A model generated the notes under the pieces. The model ran no database searches. It had not been told where the DNA came from and was given only the letters and a program-made list of their open reading frames with translations. A stretch of 64,000 nt of DNA from Asaia sp. W19 (GTDB taxonomy: Bacteria > Pseudomonadota > Alphaproteobacteria > Acetobacterales > Acetobacteraceae): positions 62,001-126,000 of the forward strand of contig NZ_PNQZ01000070.1 in NCBI RefSeq assembly GCF_003994335.1. Direction: 5' to 3'. Shown piece by piece: positions 18,665 through 27,232 of the stretch (position 1 is the first letter of the stretch; every line of letters starts with the position of its first letter). The position numbers were made by a program, and so were the translations under genes.

Positions 18665-20818
18665 ATGCTGCGTAAGCTGTCTCCCCTTGCCTCTCTCCTG
18701 ACCGCCTTCGGGGCTCTTTCCCTTGCTCCCGCCCTGACCCCTGCCGTTGCCGCAGAGAGCGCGCCGGTCCCTTCCGCCCATGATATCGCAACTCTTGTGA
18801 CGGATCGCGATGCTGTCAGGCCGGGTGAAACCCTTCATGTGGGCTTGCGTCTCCAGCTCAAGCCCGGATGGCATACCTATTGGCTCAATGCGGGCGATGC
18901 CGGTGAGGCCCCGACGCTGAAAACCACCGCCACTGGTGCCCTGAGCGGCCAGAGCGAGACGATTGCCTTCCCGACGCCCGTGCGCATCAGCGAGGGCGGG
19001 CTGATGTCCTATGCCTATACGGGCGACGTGCTGTTGCCCCAAACCCTGAAACTCACGGGGAGTGCTGGAACTGGAACGGCAACGCTCAAGGCCCATGCAG
19101 AATGGCTGGTCTGCGCCTCGACCTGCGTACCCGAAAGCGGTGATTTCTCGCTCAACCTGCCGGCCTCCCCCGATGCACAGGGCAAGACGACACCCAATAG
19201 TTCGGCAGAGGGCCCGCTTTTCATCCATGCTGCCCAATCAAGCCCAGTACCCTCGCCCTTCGCGGCCTCGGTATCGTCCGAGGGCCTGCTGAGTTTGAGT
19301 GGGCAGGGCCTTTCGGCGGAGAGCGTGAAACGTGCCTGGTTCATGCCCTCCGTGACCGGGGTGATCGATCAGGTCGCGCCGCAGACGCTCGACGTGAAAA
19401 CGGGCAAGGTCACGCTCAAGCTGAGCTGGATCGATCCGTCCCATCGCCCCCCAACGCTTGAGGGCATTGTGGTCTTGCAGGACGCGGCTGGACAACAGAC
19501 CCCGCTCTGGATCACGACAGGTTCTGCGATGCCCGGCGCCGGAGCCTCGTCCCCGTCCATCGTAGCACAAACGCCCGTTATACCGCCCAACGCTGAAGGC
19601 GCCTTGTGGAAGATGCTGGTCTTTGCCTTTCTGGGCGGACTCATCCTCAATCTGATGCCTTGCGTCTTCCCCGTCCTGGCCATGAAAGCCTTTTCATTGG
19701 CCCGGCTGGGGGGCTCGCATCGTCATGAGCAGATCCAGAGCGCCTTGGCCTATACGACTGGCGTGATGGGCAGCTTTGCCGCCCTGGGTGTCGCCATGAT
19801 CGTGCTGCGCAGCGTCGGTTCGGCGGCTGGGTGGGGATTCCAGTTCCAGTCACCTGTCTTCGTGGTTGGCGTGGCGTGGCTGCTGGTCATGATGGCCCTG
19901 AACCTTCTGGGCGTCTTCGAGGTCACATTGGGCCGTATCGGTCAGGATGTGACCCCGCGTCATGGCGTCTGGGGCGATATGCTCACCGGTCTTCTGGCCG
20001 TGATCGTGGCCACACCCTGTACAGCCCCCTTCATGGGGGCGGCCATCGCCGCAGCCCTGAGCGGTCCGGCCTGGGCCGGTCTGGCCCTGTTTCTTGCCAT
20101 GGGTTTCGGCTTGGCCTCGCCCTATGTCGCCATTGCCACTATTCCGTTTCTTGCGCGTCATATGCCCAGACCTGGGGCCTGGATGGCCGTGCTCAAACAG
20201 GCGTTGGCTTTCCCTCTCCTGGGAACATCGGTCTGGCTTTTCTGGGTAGCCTGCGTTCAGCGTGGTGCCATGATCCTGCCGGTCGGACTCGGCGGTGCCG
20301 TAGCCCTCGGCATGGCAGCATGGCTGTTCGGTACGACCCAGCGCCAGGCCATGATCCGGGGGGCGACACGGTCCGTCGTCATCGGACGCGCCATCGCTCT
20401 GCTGGCGCTCCTCCTGGCTGCTGCCAGCCTCACCCGCCTTGACGACGCCGCTGCCGATAGCCGCCCGATTACCACACCGGGTGAAATCGGGATCGTCGCC
20501 TTTGCGCCCGAAAAATTGGCCAGCCTGCGCGATGAGGGCAAGCCGGTCTTCATCGACATGACGGCGGCCTGGTGCATCACCTGCATGGTCAATGAGCGTG
20601 TAGCCCTGCAATCGGCTCAGGTGAAAAAAGCCTTCGAGGAAAAAGGCATCACCTACATGAAGGGTGACTGGACCAATCGCGATGAGACGATCAGCGCGTT
20701 CCTGCGTGAGCACGGGCGCGATGGCGTTCCGCTTTATGTCTATTACGCCCCGCACAAGGACGGCACGATCCTGCCCCAGATCCTGACGGCCTCGACTGTC
20801 CTCGACGCCATCAAGTGA
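18665..20818 (+). CDS. DsbD/ScsB-like thiol:disulfide reductase, three-domain membrane protein
   Basis: 717 aa. An N-terminal signal peptide (MLRKLSPLASLL...) precedes a periplasmic domain of DsbC/DsbD type containing the CASTCVPESGDF pair. A membrane domain of about eight helices follows, with NLMPCVFPVLAMKAFSL and ATPCTAPFMGAA carrying the paired redox cysteines. The C-terminal thioredoxin domain has a WCITC motif at 636-640. The protein moves electrons from cytoplasmic thioredoxin to periplasmic thiols. Starts at 18602 or 18611 are also in frame; 18665 was chosen because it opens the signal peptide. It shares a divergent promoter region with hrpB. Confidence 0.88.
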   Translation: MLRKLSPLASLLTAFGALSLAPALTPAVAAESAPVPSAHDIATLVTDRDAVRPGETLHVGLRLQLKPGWHTYWLNAGDAGEAPTLKTTATGALSGQSETIAFPTPVRISEGGLMSYAYTGDVLLPQTLKLTGSAGTGTATLKAHAEWLVCASTCVPESGDFSLNLPASPDAQGKTTPNSSAEGPLFIHAAQSSPVPSPFAASVSSEGLLSLSGQGLSAESVKRAWFMPSVTGVIDQVAPQTLDVKTGKVTLKLSWIDPSHRPPTLEGIVVLQDAAGQQTPLWITTGSAMPGAGASSPSIVAQTPVIPPNAEGALWKMLVFAFLGGLILNLMPCVFPVLAMKAFSLARLGGSHRHEQIQSALAYTTGVMGSFAALGVAMIVLRSVGSAAGWGFQFQSPVFVVGVAWLLVMMALNLLGVFEVTLGRIGQDVTPRHGVWGDMLTGLLAVIVATPCTAPFMGAAIAAALSGPAWAGLALFLAMGFGLASPYVAIATIPFLARHMPRPGAWMAVLKQALAFPLLGTSVWLFWVACVQRGAMILPVGLGGAVALGMAAWLFGTTQRQAMIRGATRSVVIGRAIALLALLLAAASLTRLDDAAADSRPITTPGEIGIVAFAPEKLASLRDEGKPVFIDMTAAWCITCMVNERVALQSAQVKKAFEEKGITYMKGDWTNRDETISAFLREHGRDGVPLYVYYAPHKDGTILPQILTASTVLDAIK

Positions 20819-20901
20819 CTCCTCTCAGCCGCACGCGTCTCCAGTCAGATCGCGTTCGGCACTGCGGAAAAACCAGGGAAAGTCTGTATCCCTGCGGGAC
20901 A

Positions 20902-21108
20902 TCAGACGTGGTTCCCCCCAAAGCCTGACCCCATATAGAGGTGACCATGGTTCTTCCGCCCCGAGGCCGGGGGCGACTGAGTCGCATTTGTCTGGCTGCT
21001 CCCGGAGACAGGACGAAGCAGGTCAGCGCGGCTGTCTTCCTGAACAGGGCGCGGATGAGCGCAGCCCGTGAGCAGGACAAGCACTCCGCAACAGGTCAAA
21101 CGGCGCAT
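20902..21108 (-). CDS. Small lipoprotein
   Basis: 68 aa starting MRRLTCCGVLVLLTGCAHPRP, with lipobox LTGC and lipidated Cys16 or so. AGGAG at ideal spacing supports the ATG at 21108. The mature peptide is about 50 residues, polar, Ser/Gly/Asn rich, ending GSGFGGNHV. No domain is recognised. It lies alone, convergent with the DsbD-like gene. The lipobox plus the strong ribosome-binding site make it a credible gene despite its size. Confidence 0.65.
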   Translation of the reverse strand: MRRLTCCGVLVLLTGCAHPRPVQEDSRADLLRPVSGSSQTNATQSPPASGRKNHGHLYMGSGFGGNHV

Positions 21109-21226
21109 TGATCTCCTCCCCTGAGAGGGAGCAACTCTGCGCCCTGACGGCTTGCAGGCCAAGTCGCGAGAGAGTGAGGGTTTGTAACATTCATCGTGGT
21201 GTCCCGGAGGGGCTGCGCCGCAACAA

Positions 21227-22162
21227 TCAGATCCATACGTCCTCGTTCATCTCCCGATAGCGGGCAACGCCGATCTCGCGGATGCGGGCAACATCCTGAT
21301 GGGGAGGCAGCCCGTAGATCAGCTTGTAATCCCGGGTGAAATGCGAAGGGCTCTCGTAGCCAACCGCAAAACCTGCATCGGCTGCGAGCCGATCCTCATG
21401 CAGCATCAATCGTCGGGCTTCCTGCAAACGCAGTCTCTTGCGGTACTGCACCGGCGAGAGCCCTGTGATCTGCTGAAACTTGCGATAAAAGGTCGATTGT
21501 CCCATTCCCGCGAGTTCAGGCAGCCTCAGGGGCGAAGTATCCTCCGTGAAATGGGCCCGCATATGGGCAAGGGCGCGATTGATGCGCGATGCGTCGCTTT
21601 TCTGGTCGGCGATCTCGTGCAGTACATGACCCTGATCGCCCAGAAGCACGCGGTAGAGCAGTTCCTGCTTGATGAGCGGTGCCATGAAACCATGTTCCCC
21701 CTCATCAAGCGCGCGCAGCAGGCGATGAATCAGGGTGAGCAGATCCGGTGTCACCCGACTGAGCCCCAGACTGGCCGCGAGCGGTGCGTTCAAATCGGGC
21801 TGGATGCCGGATCGGACGATGATCTCGCTTATTTCCTCAGGGTCGAAGGCAATACAGGCCGCCAGATAAGGCGCCTCCGGCGTGGCACGGGTAATATGCC
21901 CTGAGAGCGGCAGGTCCACGGTGGCGACCAGATAGTGGTTCTCATCGTAGTGGAAACTGCGCTTGTGAATCGTGACGGTCTTCGCACCTTGCAGGATCAG
22001 ATAGATGCGCGGCTCGTAAACGACGAGCAGCGGATCCGTCGTGTTGTCGCAGCGATACAGCGTCAGATCCGCGATTGGCGTCTGTGTGCTCTTGCGCGGG
22101 CAATGCCGCCGGATGAGCGCCTGAACCGATGCGAGGGTGTCGGATGTGCCTTCGGATTTCAT
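21227..22162 (-). CDS. AraC-family transcriptional regulator
   Basis: 311 aa. The N-terminal half contains EPRIYLILQGAKTVTIHKRSFHYDENHYLVATVDLPLSGHI, the AraC-type cupin sensor found in proteins of the AraC_N (PF06719) group. The C-terminal half is the double HTH domain, with PLRLPELAGMGQSTFYRKFQ and the second helix-turn-helix ending at VGYESPSHFTRDYKLIYG. It is divergent from an SDR gene at 22391, which it probably controls. AAGGGTGG supports the start at 22162. Inducer unknown. Confidence 0.88.
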   Translation of the reverse strand: MKSEGTSDTLASVQALIRRHCPRKSTQTPIADLTLYRCDNTTDPLLVVYEPRIYLILQGAKTVTIHKRSFHYDENHYLVATVDLPLSGHITRATPEAPYLAACIAFDPEEISEIIVRSGIQPDLNAPLAASLGLSRVTPDLLTLIHRLLRALDEGEHGFMAPLIKQELLYRVLLGDQGHVLHEIADQKSDASRINRALAHMRAHFTEDTSPLRLPELAGMGQSTFYRKFQQITGLSPVQYRKRLRLQEARRLMLHEDRLAADAGFAVGYESPSHFTRDYKLIYGLPPHQDVARIREIGVARYREMNEDVWI

Positions 22163-22249
22163 AACGCCACCCTTGCAAGATGAGCGAAAAAGGCAAGTTT
22201 TTCGCAATGGCGCGATAACGCTGCCCGCCGACCCCCCCGCATAAAGAAC

Positions 22250-22281
22250 CCGTTCCTCACGACTGGAACGGCGCTTTTTTT
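22250..22281 (+). terminator. Terminator-like hairpin in the leader of the SDR gene
   Basis: CCGTTCC and GGAACGG arms with an 8-nt loop are followed by CGC and seven T residues, then nine G residues. It is oriented toward the SDR gene and lies about 110 bp before it, with no plus-strand gene immediately upstream. It could end read-through, or act as an attenuator in the SDR leader. Confidence 0.55.
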
Positions 22282-22390
22282 GGGGGGGGGAAGACCGACA
22301 CCATGCTTGAGCTTCTGATCCTCTCGGACGCCCTCAGAACATACGGGCTCAGCGCCCTCTATCGTTTTCTCCATATAAGGAAGATCGATC

Positions 22391-23122
22391 ATGACCAGTA
22401 AAGTCGCTCTCGTCACCGGTGCCAGCCGCGGCATTGGCGCCGGCATTGCCCGCCAACTGGCCGGTGAAGGCTATGACATCGCCTTTTCCTACCCCCATGA
22501 CGCTGCAGGAGCACAGGACACGATCCGTCAAGTCGAGGCTTTGGGTCGACGGGCCCTGGCCGTCCAGGCCGATGGCAGCACGACAGCAGGGAATGAAAAA
22601 ATCGTGGCCGAGACTATCCGAGTTTTCGGGCGTCTCGACGTACTCGTCTGCAATGCAGGCATGTACCCCAAGGGTACGATCGATGAAATCACGGTTGACA
22701 GCATCGAGGCCGTGCTCAACCTCAATGTGCGTGGTCCGATGATCGAGACCATGTGCGCTATCCGCCATATGAAAGCAGGAGGGCGTATCGTCCTGATGGG
22801 ATCGTCCTTCGGCGGTCGGGCGCCATTACCGGGCCTCTCCCTCTATTCGGGCACCAAGGCAGCCCTGCGAGGCTTTGCCCAGGGTGTAGCGCGCGATCTG
22901 GGAAGCCGCGGCATTACAATCAACGTGGTTGAACCAGGACCGGTCAATACGGCCATGAACCCCTCCAACACCCCTGCCGCCGCCATGCTGGCCAGCCATG
23001 TCGCTACGGGAGCCTATGGCGAGATCGACGACATCACGAATGTCGTGTCTTTCCTCGTCAATGAGCGATCGAGCTACATCACCGGCTCGGCACTGGCGGT
23101 CGATGGCGGGTTGCTTGCCTGA
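22391..23122 (+). CDS. SDR-family oxidoreductase
   Basis: 243 aa. It carries the classical SDR signatures TGASRGIGAG (cofactor binding, residues about 9-18), NAG in VCNAGMYPKG, a Ser in LMGSSFGG and the catalytic YSGTK. Ending segments (EPGPVNTAM, ITGSALAVDGG) are standard. It uses NAD(P) to oxidise or reduce a hydroxyl/keto substrate that cannot be named. It is divergent from an AraC-type regulator and convergent with the bicupin gene, and the regulator-enzyme pair looks like a small inducible stress or carbonyl-detoxification unit. Confidence 0.86.
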   Translation: MTSKVALVTGASRGIGAGIARQLAGEGYDIAFSYPHDAAGAQDTIRQVEALGRRALAVQADGSTTAGNEKIVAETIRVFGRLDVLVCNAGMYPKGTIDEITVDSIEAVLNLNVRGPMIETMCAIRHMKAGGRIVLMGSSFGGRAPLPGLSLYSGTKAALRGFAQGVARDLGSRGITINVVEPGPVNTAMNPSNTPAAAMLASHVATGAYGEIDDITNVVSFLVNERSSYITGSALAVDGGLLA

Positions 23123-23166
23123 AACACGCGTTTGGCACCCCGGTTTTAGCCCCTCGGGACGAGGTG

Positions 23167-23189
23167 CCGGGACCGGGACCGGGACCGGG
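23167..23189. repeat. Short tandem repeat of CCGGGA
   Basis: Three perfect 6-bp units plus CCGGG lie between the convergent SDR and bicupin genes. Copy number could vary between strains; no function is evident. Confidence 0.7.
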
Positions 23190-23199
23190 CCTGCCCGCG

Positions 23200-24147
23200 T
23201 CAGCCTCCGAAGCGGATATCAAGCGTGCGCAGATATGTCTGCAGACCGGCATCCTGAATCGGAATCAGGCGAGCCTCCTGATCTGACTCGTTGAAATGGG
23301 CATGCCAATGTCCAGGCGGCGTGACAAAAGCGCATCCGGCCTCCCAGTCTACTCGGACAGGATTGGCGATCTGACCGGCCTCGTTCAGCGTCTCACCCAC
23401 GAGCGAATAACATCCCGGCGCGCAGGAAACGATATAGTCCAGCGCGATGGACTGATGGCGATGCGGTTTCTGAGCGCTCCGCGCGCCGATACTGCCATAC
23501 ATCGCCCAGAGCACATGGGTGATTGTCCGGGTGAGCGGAAATTCCTTGGCGGCCAGGAGAACGCTGACACGATTACGCTCTGCCGCTGCGGGATGCGCCA
23601 TCACCTCGGCGAGCGCCGCCTGCGCCTGCTCGGCAGGAAACAGGACCGGATCGAAGCGACGTTGGTCTGCAGTCACGCCAAGATAGGTCAGTAGCGGCGC
23701 ATCACTCACATGATAGAGCGTCGCTGTCTGCTCGGCCTCAAGCGCAATGCCGTCAGGCCCTGGCACAGCAAAGAAATCACCCTCTTTCCACACGAACTCG
23801 GTCGTTCCGGACACGGCGCTGCCTCTGCCACTGATTACATAGAACGCCATTGAGGTCGCATTGGGCGAGAGCGCGATTTCCTCGCCCGGCAGGATACGCA
23901 CAAAGCTTGCCAGCAAGCCGGGCCCGGTGGCCGGAGCCGCGCATTTGAGCGCCGCGCTGAGATCCAGGGGCACAGTGCGGGTCTCTCCCGCGTTGTAGAG
24001 AGAGGGCGGGAAGAAATGATAGGGCACGGGTGGGGTCAAGCTCGGCCGAACCGGATTAGCAGCCTTGCTGTATTCATGGATCTCACCAGCGGAAACCGGG
24101 GTCGCACGCCGTAACAGAGGCAATCCTGAACGGGTATGGGTCGTCAT
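23200..24147 (-). CDS. Bicupin protein, gentisate 1,2-dioxygenase-like
   Basis: 315 aa with two cupin domains. The C-terminal cupin has HRH at 229-231 plus H280, H282 and H284 in PPGHWHAHFN, a plausible metal site. The N-terminal cupin has LSPNATSMAFYVISGRGS where the family normally has an H-x-H pair, so it seems to have lost its metal ligands. In gentisate dioxygenase the catalytic iron sits in the N-terminal cupin, so this protein is probably not a standard gentisate dioxygenase. It is divergent from a LysR regulator, which likely controls it. Substrate unknown. Confidence 0.65.
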   Translation of the reverse strand: MTTHTRSGLPLLRRATPVSAGEIHEYSKAANPVRPSLTPPVPYHFFPPSLYNAGETRTVPLDLSAALKCAAPATGPGLLASFVRILPGEEIALSPNATSMAFYVISGRGSAVSGTTEFVWKEGDFFAVPGPDGIALEAEQTATLYHVSDAPLLTYLGVTADQRRFDPVLFPAEQAQAALAEVMAHPAAAERNRVSVLLAAKEFPLTRTITHVLWAMYGSIGARSAQKPHRHQSIALDYIVSCAPGCYSLVGETLNEAGQIANPVRVDWEAGCAFVTPPGHWHAHFNESDQEARLIPIQDAGLQTYLRTLDIRFGG

Positions 24148-24297
24148 GAACCTTCTCCTGCCTAGACGATGTCAGGTGAGGGCCTGGCTTACGCCTTCAT
24201 TAGGAGGAGCATCCACAGGTGTCCTGGCAAATGAGTATTGCGAGATGCGCAAGATCTTCCTACGGCATTATTCGTTGTAACTTCCTGGGAGGGGATC

Positions 24298-25197
24298 GTG
24301 GACTACCTGCAAGCCATGCGCTATTTCGTGACGGTTGCAGAATCCGGCAGCTTCTCCCGAGCTGCGGCGCACCATCATGTCGAGGTCTCCACGATCTCAC
24401 GGCATATCGTCGCGCTCGAGCGGGATCTGCGCGCGGCACTCTTCAACCGATCGACGCGCATGATCCATCTGACGGAGGCCGGGCATCTGTTCCATGAACG
24501 CGCCCAGCATCTCCTGGAGGAAATGAGCGAGACGATTACTGTCGTGCGCGAGCATAACGCCCGCCCGCAGGGCGTTCTCAGGATAGGTGTCTCTCCGCTT
24601 CTCGGTCGTCGCTCGCTCCTGACAGCCCTGACCCCGTTTCTGCATCGTCATAAGAAGATCACGCTCGATCTCACACTCACGGAGGAGACAGCAGACCCGA
24701 TTGGCGGAGGCTATGACGCGACGCTCCATGTAGGTGGACTGCCAGAGTCGAGCCTCATCCTGCGTCAACTCGGCCCGCTGGCTTATCGTCTGGTCTGCGC
24801 CCCCTCTATTCTGACCAATGAAAAGCACCTGCTCGGTGTAAATGATCTTGCCCGGAGCGCCTGCCTCGCGACAACGGAGAACCCCGACTGGCGTGCCATC
24901 CCTCGTGAGGGACGCGTGCCCCCTTCCCTGCCGCCTCTCAGGCCGCGCCTGTGCAGCCGCGATGTGGATACCCTCTATGAGGCGGCCCTGGCCGGGGCGG
25001 GCACTGCCCTCCTGCCTGAAATCATCGTCCGTGAAGCACTGGCGAGCGGCATGCTCGTTCCTGTGCTCGAACAATATCACTGGTGCCCCGGCGAAACCGA
25101 TCCTTCCATTGCCCTGCTTTATGCCCCGAAGAAAGTCGTCTCGGCGAAGCTGAGAGCTTTCATCGAGACCATGCAGGCCTGGTCGGCACAGATCTGA
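24298..25197 (+). CDS. LysR-family transcriptional regulator
   Basis: 299 aa from a GTG start at 24298 that follows GGGAGGGG at good spacing. An ATG at 24316 is the alternative. The N-terminal HTH reads MRYFVTVAESGSFSRAAA with VEVSTISRHIVALERDLRAALF, and the rest is the LTTR effector domain, with AGAGTALLPEIIVREAL near the end. The gene is divergent from the bicupin gene across 150 bp. Single-gene regulators in this position usually control the facing gene; the ligand may be the bicupin substrate. Confidence 0.87.
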   Translation: MDYLQAMRYFVTVAESGSFSRAAAHHHVEVSTISRHIVALERDLRAALFNRSTRMIHLTEAGHLFHERAQHLLEEMSETITVVREHNARPQGVLRIGVSPLLGRRSLLTALTPFLHRHKKITLDLTLTEETADPIGGGYDATLHVGGLPESSLILRQLGPLAYRLVCAPSILTNEKHLLGVNDLARSACLATTENPDWRAIPREGRVPPSLPPLRPRLCSRDVDTLYEAALAGAGTALLPEIIVREALASGMLVPVLEQYHWCPGETDPSIALLYAPKKVVSAKLRAFIETMQAWSAQI

Positions 25198-25354
25198 GAA
25201 ATTTCACTTGCGATGCAGGAAGTGAGATGGCGCAACCTCAACACGCAAATCCTTGAATCCGAAGCGTGGTTGGTGCTCTAGCAGCGTTGAGGAGATCTGT
25301 TTTCAGACGCCACGCATCATGCGAGTATGAAAAACAGAAAAGGAAAAAAAGAAA

Positions 25355-25747
25355 ATGACCTCCCTCCTTTATTCTCTCAAATGCGCGTTTCAGTTCTCAG
25401 GCCGCAGCTCACGTAGTGATTATCTCATATTCACCATCGCCGGCTGGTTCTTTGCGGGAATATTTACCCATTTTTCGCAGCTCGGTGCGCTGGATCCCGA
25501 GAATTACGGGCCACAAGGCAAGATCATCCTGCTTGTGCTTGTCATCCTCATGGTCCTCGCCCTGATTTATGTCGCTATCGCACAGTTGAGCCTGAGCGTT
25601 CGCCGCTGTCATGATTGCGGCTGGTCAGGCTGGGCGGTTCTGATCACATTGATCCCGTTCGTAGGTGTCATCGTCCTGATGGTCGTGCGTGGAGAAGACG
25701 GCGAGAACCGATATGGCAAATCAGCTGGCGTTCCGTGGGTGCAATAA
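25355..25747 (+). CDS. DUF805 family membrane protein
   Basis: 130 aa. It begins MTSLLYSLKCAFQFSGRSSRSDY and has transmembrane segments near residues 25-40, 57-77 and 93-110. The sequence SVRRCHDCGWSGW after the second helix is the conserved DUF805 signature (RR-C/L-H-D), and the protein ends in the GEDGENRYG stretch typical of the family. Function is unknown. A GAAAAGGAAAAAAAG stretch gives a weak ribosome-binding site. It stands alone, convergent with tRNA-Phe. Confidence 0.82.
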   Translation: MTSLLYSLKCAFQFSGRSSRSDYLIFTIAGWFFAGIFTHFSQLGALDPENYGPQGKIILLVLVILMVLALIYVAIAQLSLSVRRCHDCGWSGWAVLITLIPFVGVIVLMVVRGEDGENRYGKSAGVPWVQ

Positions 25748-25775
25748 TCCCCTCAAGGAGGCGTCGTTCAGCCTC

Positions 25776-25793
25776 GCCCTCCCTCGGGAGGGC
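25776..25793. terminator. Perfect hairpin between DUF805 gene and tRNA-Phe
   Basis: GCCCTCCC and GGGAGGGC are exact inverted repeats with a 2-bp spacer. It sits between two convergent genes and could end transcription from both sides, although no T tract follows on either strand. Confidence 0.5.
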
Positions 25794-25869
25794 ATTCAGC
25801 CCCTTGAAAACACGGCGTATCGTAACCGCATTTCATGAAGACTGGATCTGTCGAATTTTTCGGAAGAAG

Positions 25870-25945
25870 TGGTGCCCAAGACCGGAATCGAACCAGTGAC
25901 ACTGCGATTTTCAGTCGCATGCTCTACCAACTGAGCTACTTGGGC
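25870..25945 (-). tRNA. tRNA-Phe (GAA)
   Basis: 76 nt. Read on the minus strand it opens GCCCAAG and closes CTTGGGC-A-CCA, a 7-bp acceptor stem with encoded CCA. The D arm is GCTCAGTTGGTAGAGC, the anticodon loop CTGAAAA gives anticodon GAA (Phe), and the T arm contains TTCGATT. It lies 28 bp downstream of the yacG end on the same strand, so it may be read with that operon. Confidence 0.95.
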
Positions 25946-25973
25946 ACCGGCACCGCTCGGTGTGAGAGGGGGT

Positions 25974-26159
25974 TTACTCCAGAGTGTTCCGGGGATCAAG
26001 CGGGGGAGGAACGATTTTTTCGTCATCCTCATCCGGCAGGGCCGGAATGCTGTAGCTCTCGCTGAACCAGCGCCCCAGGTCGATATCGGCGCAACGCTTG
26101 CTGCAAAATGGCCGGAAGGCCTCCACACCGGGTCGTTTGCAGATCGGACAGGAACTCAT
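25974..26159 (-). CDS. yacG: DNA gyrase inhibitor YacG
   Basis: 61 aa. Cysteines at 4, 7, 19 and 23 (CPIC ... CSKRC) form the zinc-binding site of YacG, followed by the characteristic [13 protein letters not shown] motif. YacG binds the GyrB subunit and blocks DNA binding in the cytoplasm. Start at 26159 overlaps the stop of the upstream RNase-like gene by 4 bp (ATGA). The C-terminal acidic/Pro-rich tail is usual for alphaproteobacterial versions. It is the last protein gene in an infA-maf-RNase-yacG run. Confidence 0.92.
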   Translation of the reverse strand: MSSCPICKRPGVEAFRPFCSKRCADIDLGRWFSESYSIPALPDEDDEKIVPPPLDPRNTLE

Positions 26160-27232
26160 GGGGTGAAACTCCAAACGCGATCCGGATAATCCGGGTCCAT
26201 GACCAATGTCAGTGACGCGCCCCAGTCCAGGGCAAACCCCGCCATGGCGTCACGATCCGCCTCCAGTGCGCGCACCACGCCTACAGACGCGCGCAGTTGC
26301 GGCTTGCCGGCTCTCCCCCGCCCTTCTTTCTCGCGCAGGATCGTACGAAGCGCCGCAAGCGCATGACCACCGGGGCTGTTCGTCAGTTCATGCAAGGCGG
26401 GACGACCGCGTGTGCGCACGACTTCCAGCAGCCCGAGCGCGGTTGCGCCCAGAGCCTTTGCCTGCTGCGGATCATCTGTCAGAGCCTCGGCCAGAAACGG
26501 CACGAGCGCCGGACGTTTGCGCAGGGCCACCCCTGCCGGATCGATCAGGATCGCTCCACTCAGATTGCGCATCCGAATTTCTGCAGCCAGGGCTGAGAAG
26601 GCCTGACGATTGGCTGTAAATCCGTCTATCTGGCGTCTCTGATCAGGGTTCGGATCATCCAGATCGATCGCGGTCAGGGCCGGTGTGGGGGTAATGGTGG
26701 CGCAGAGCCCATGGGGCAGCGGCGTCTGGGCGGCCATCAGATCGTCACAACGCGCGTCAAGAACGCTGTCGAAAGCCTGGCCCACACGCTCGAGGCGCGA
26801 CCTGAGCGCAACCGGTAGAAGCGCCATCAGCGCCGGTGCATCGCACAGAATGGGTGCATCAGGATAACGGGCAGCGAGTGTTTCCAGCGGCGTCGGGCCA
26901 CGACCCAGAACTTGGGGCGCCTCACACGCTTGTGGGAGCACTCCGTGTGGCTTGAGACGTAGTCCCTTGCCATTCTGGGCGCTACGGGTCACGCGCGCCG
27001 CAACCAGCGCCCCTTCCTGATGGGTCCCCGTCAGGAAGCCGGTCCCGCCTCCGGCAAGGGTGACAAAGGCGCCTCCGAGCGCCGCGGCGGCTTTCTGCAC
27101 GCGCACGGCATGGACGTCGCCATAGCCATCGGACATGCCGGGGCGCCAGAGCGCGAAATCGATGAGAGTCTCATCATCGCAGACAGCAATGCGCGCTTCG
27201 CCGGGCGACCAGGCGAGGCGACATTCCCTCAT
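26156..27232 (-). CDS. Short ribonuclease E/G-like protein
   Basis: 358 aa, shorter than RNase G (about 490). It keeps segments typical of the catalytic half: [12 protein letters not shown] near residue 220 and [19 protein letters not shown] near 255-275, which match the E. coli GLLEMSRQRLRPS region. No S1 RNA-binding domain is evident at the N-terminus and the CPxCxG zinc link is absent. It may be a degenerate or specialised RNase. It overlaps maf upstream (ATGA) and yacG downstream (ATGA), a tightly coupled operon. Confidence 0.72.
   Translation of the reverse strand: MRECRLAWSPGEARIAVCDDETLIDFALWRPGMSDGYGDVHAVRVQKAAAALGGAFVTLAGGGTGFLTGTHQEGALVAARVTRSAQNGKGLRLKPHGVLPQACEAPQVLGRGPTPLETLAARYPDAPILCDAPALMALLPVALRSRLERVGQAFDSVLDARCDDLMAAQTPLPHGLCATITPTPALTAIDLDDPNPDQRRQIDGFTANRQAFSALAAEIRMRNLSGAILIDPAGVALRKRPALVPFLAEALTDDPQQAKALGATALGLLEVVRTRGRPALHELTNSPGGHALAALRTILREKEGRGRAGKPQLRASVGVVRALEADRDAMAGFALDWGASLTLVMDPDYPDRVWSFTP

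Noticed and set aside
25870-25945. tRNA-Phe as an integration site for a mobile element
   Set aside because: No integrase nearby and no copy of the tRNA 3' end was found in the window.
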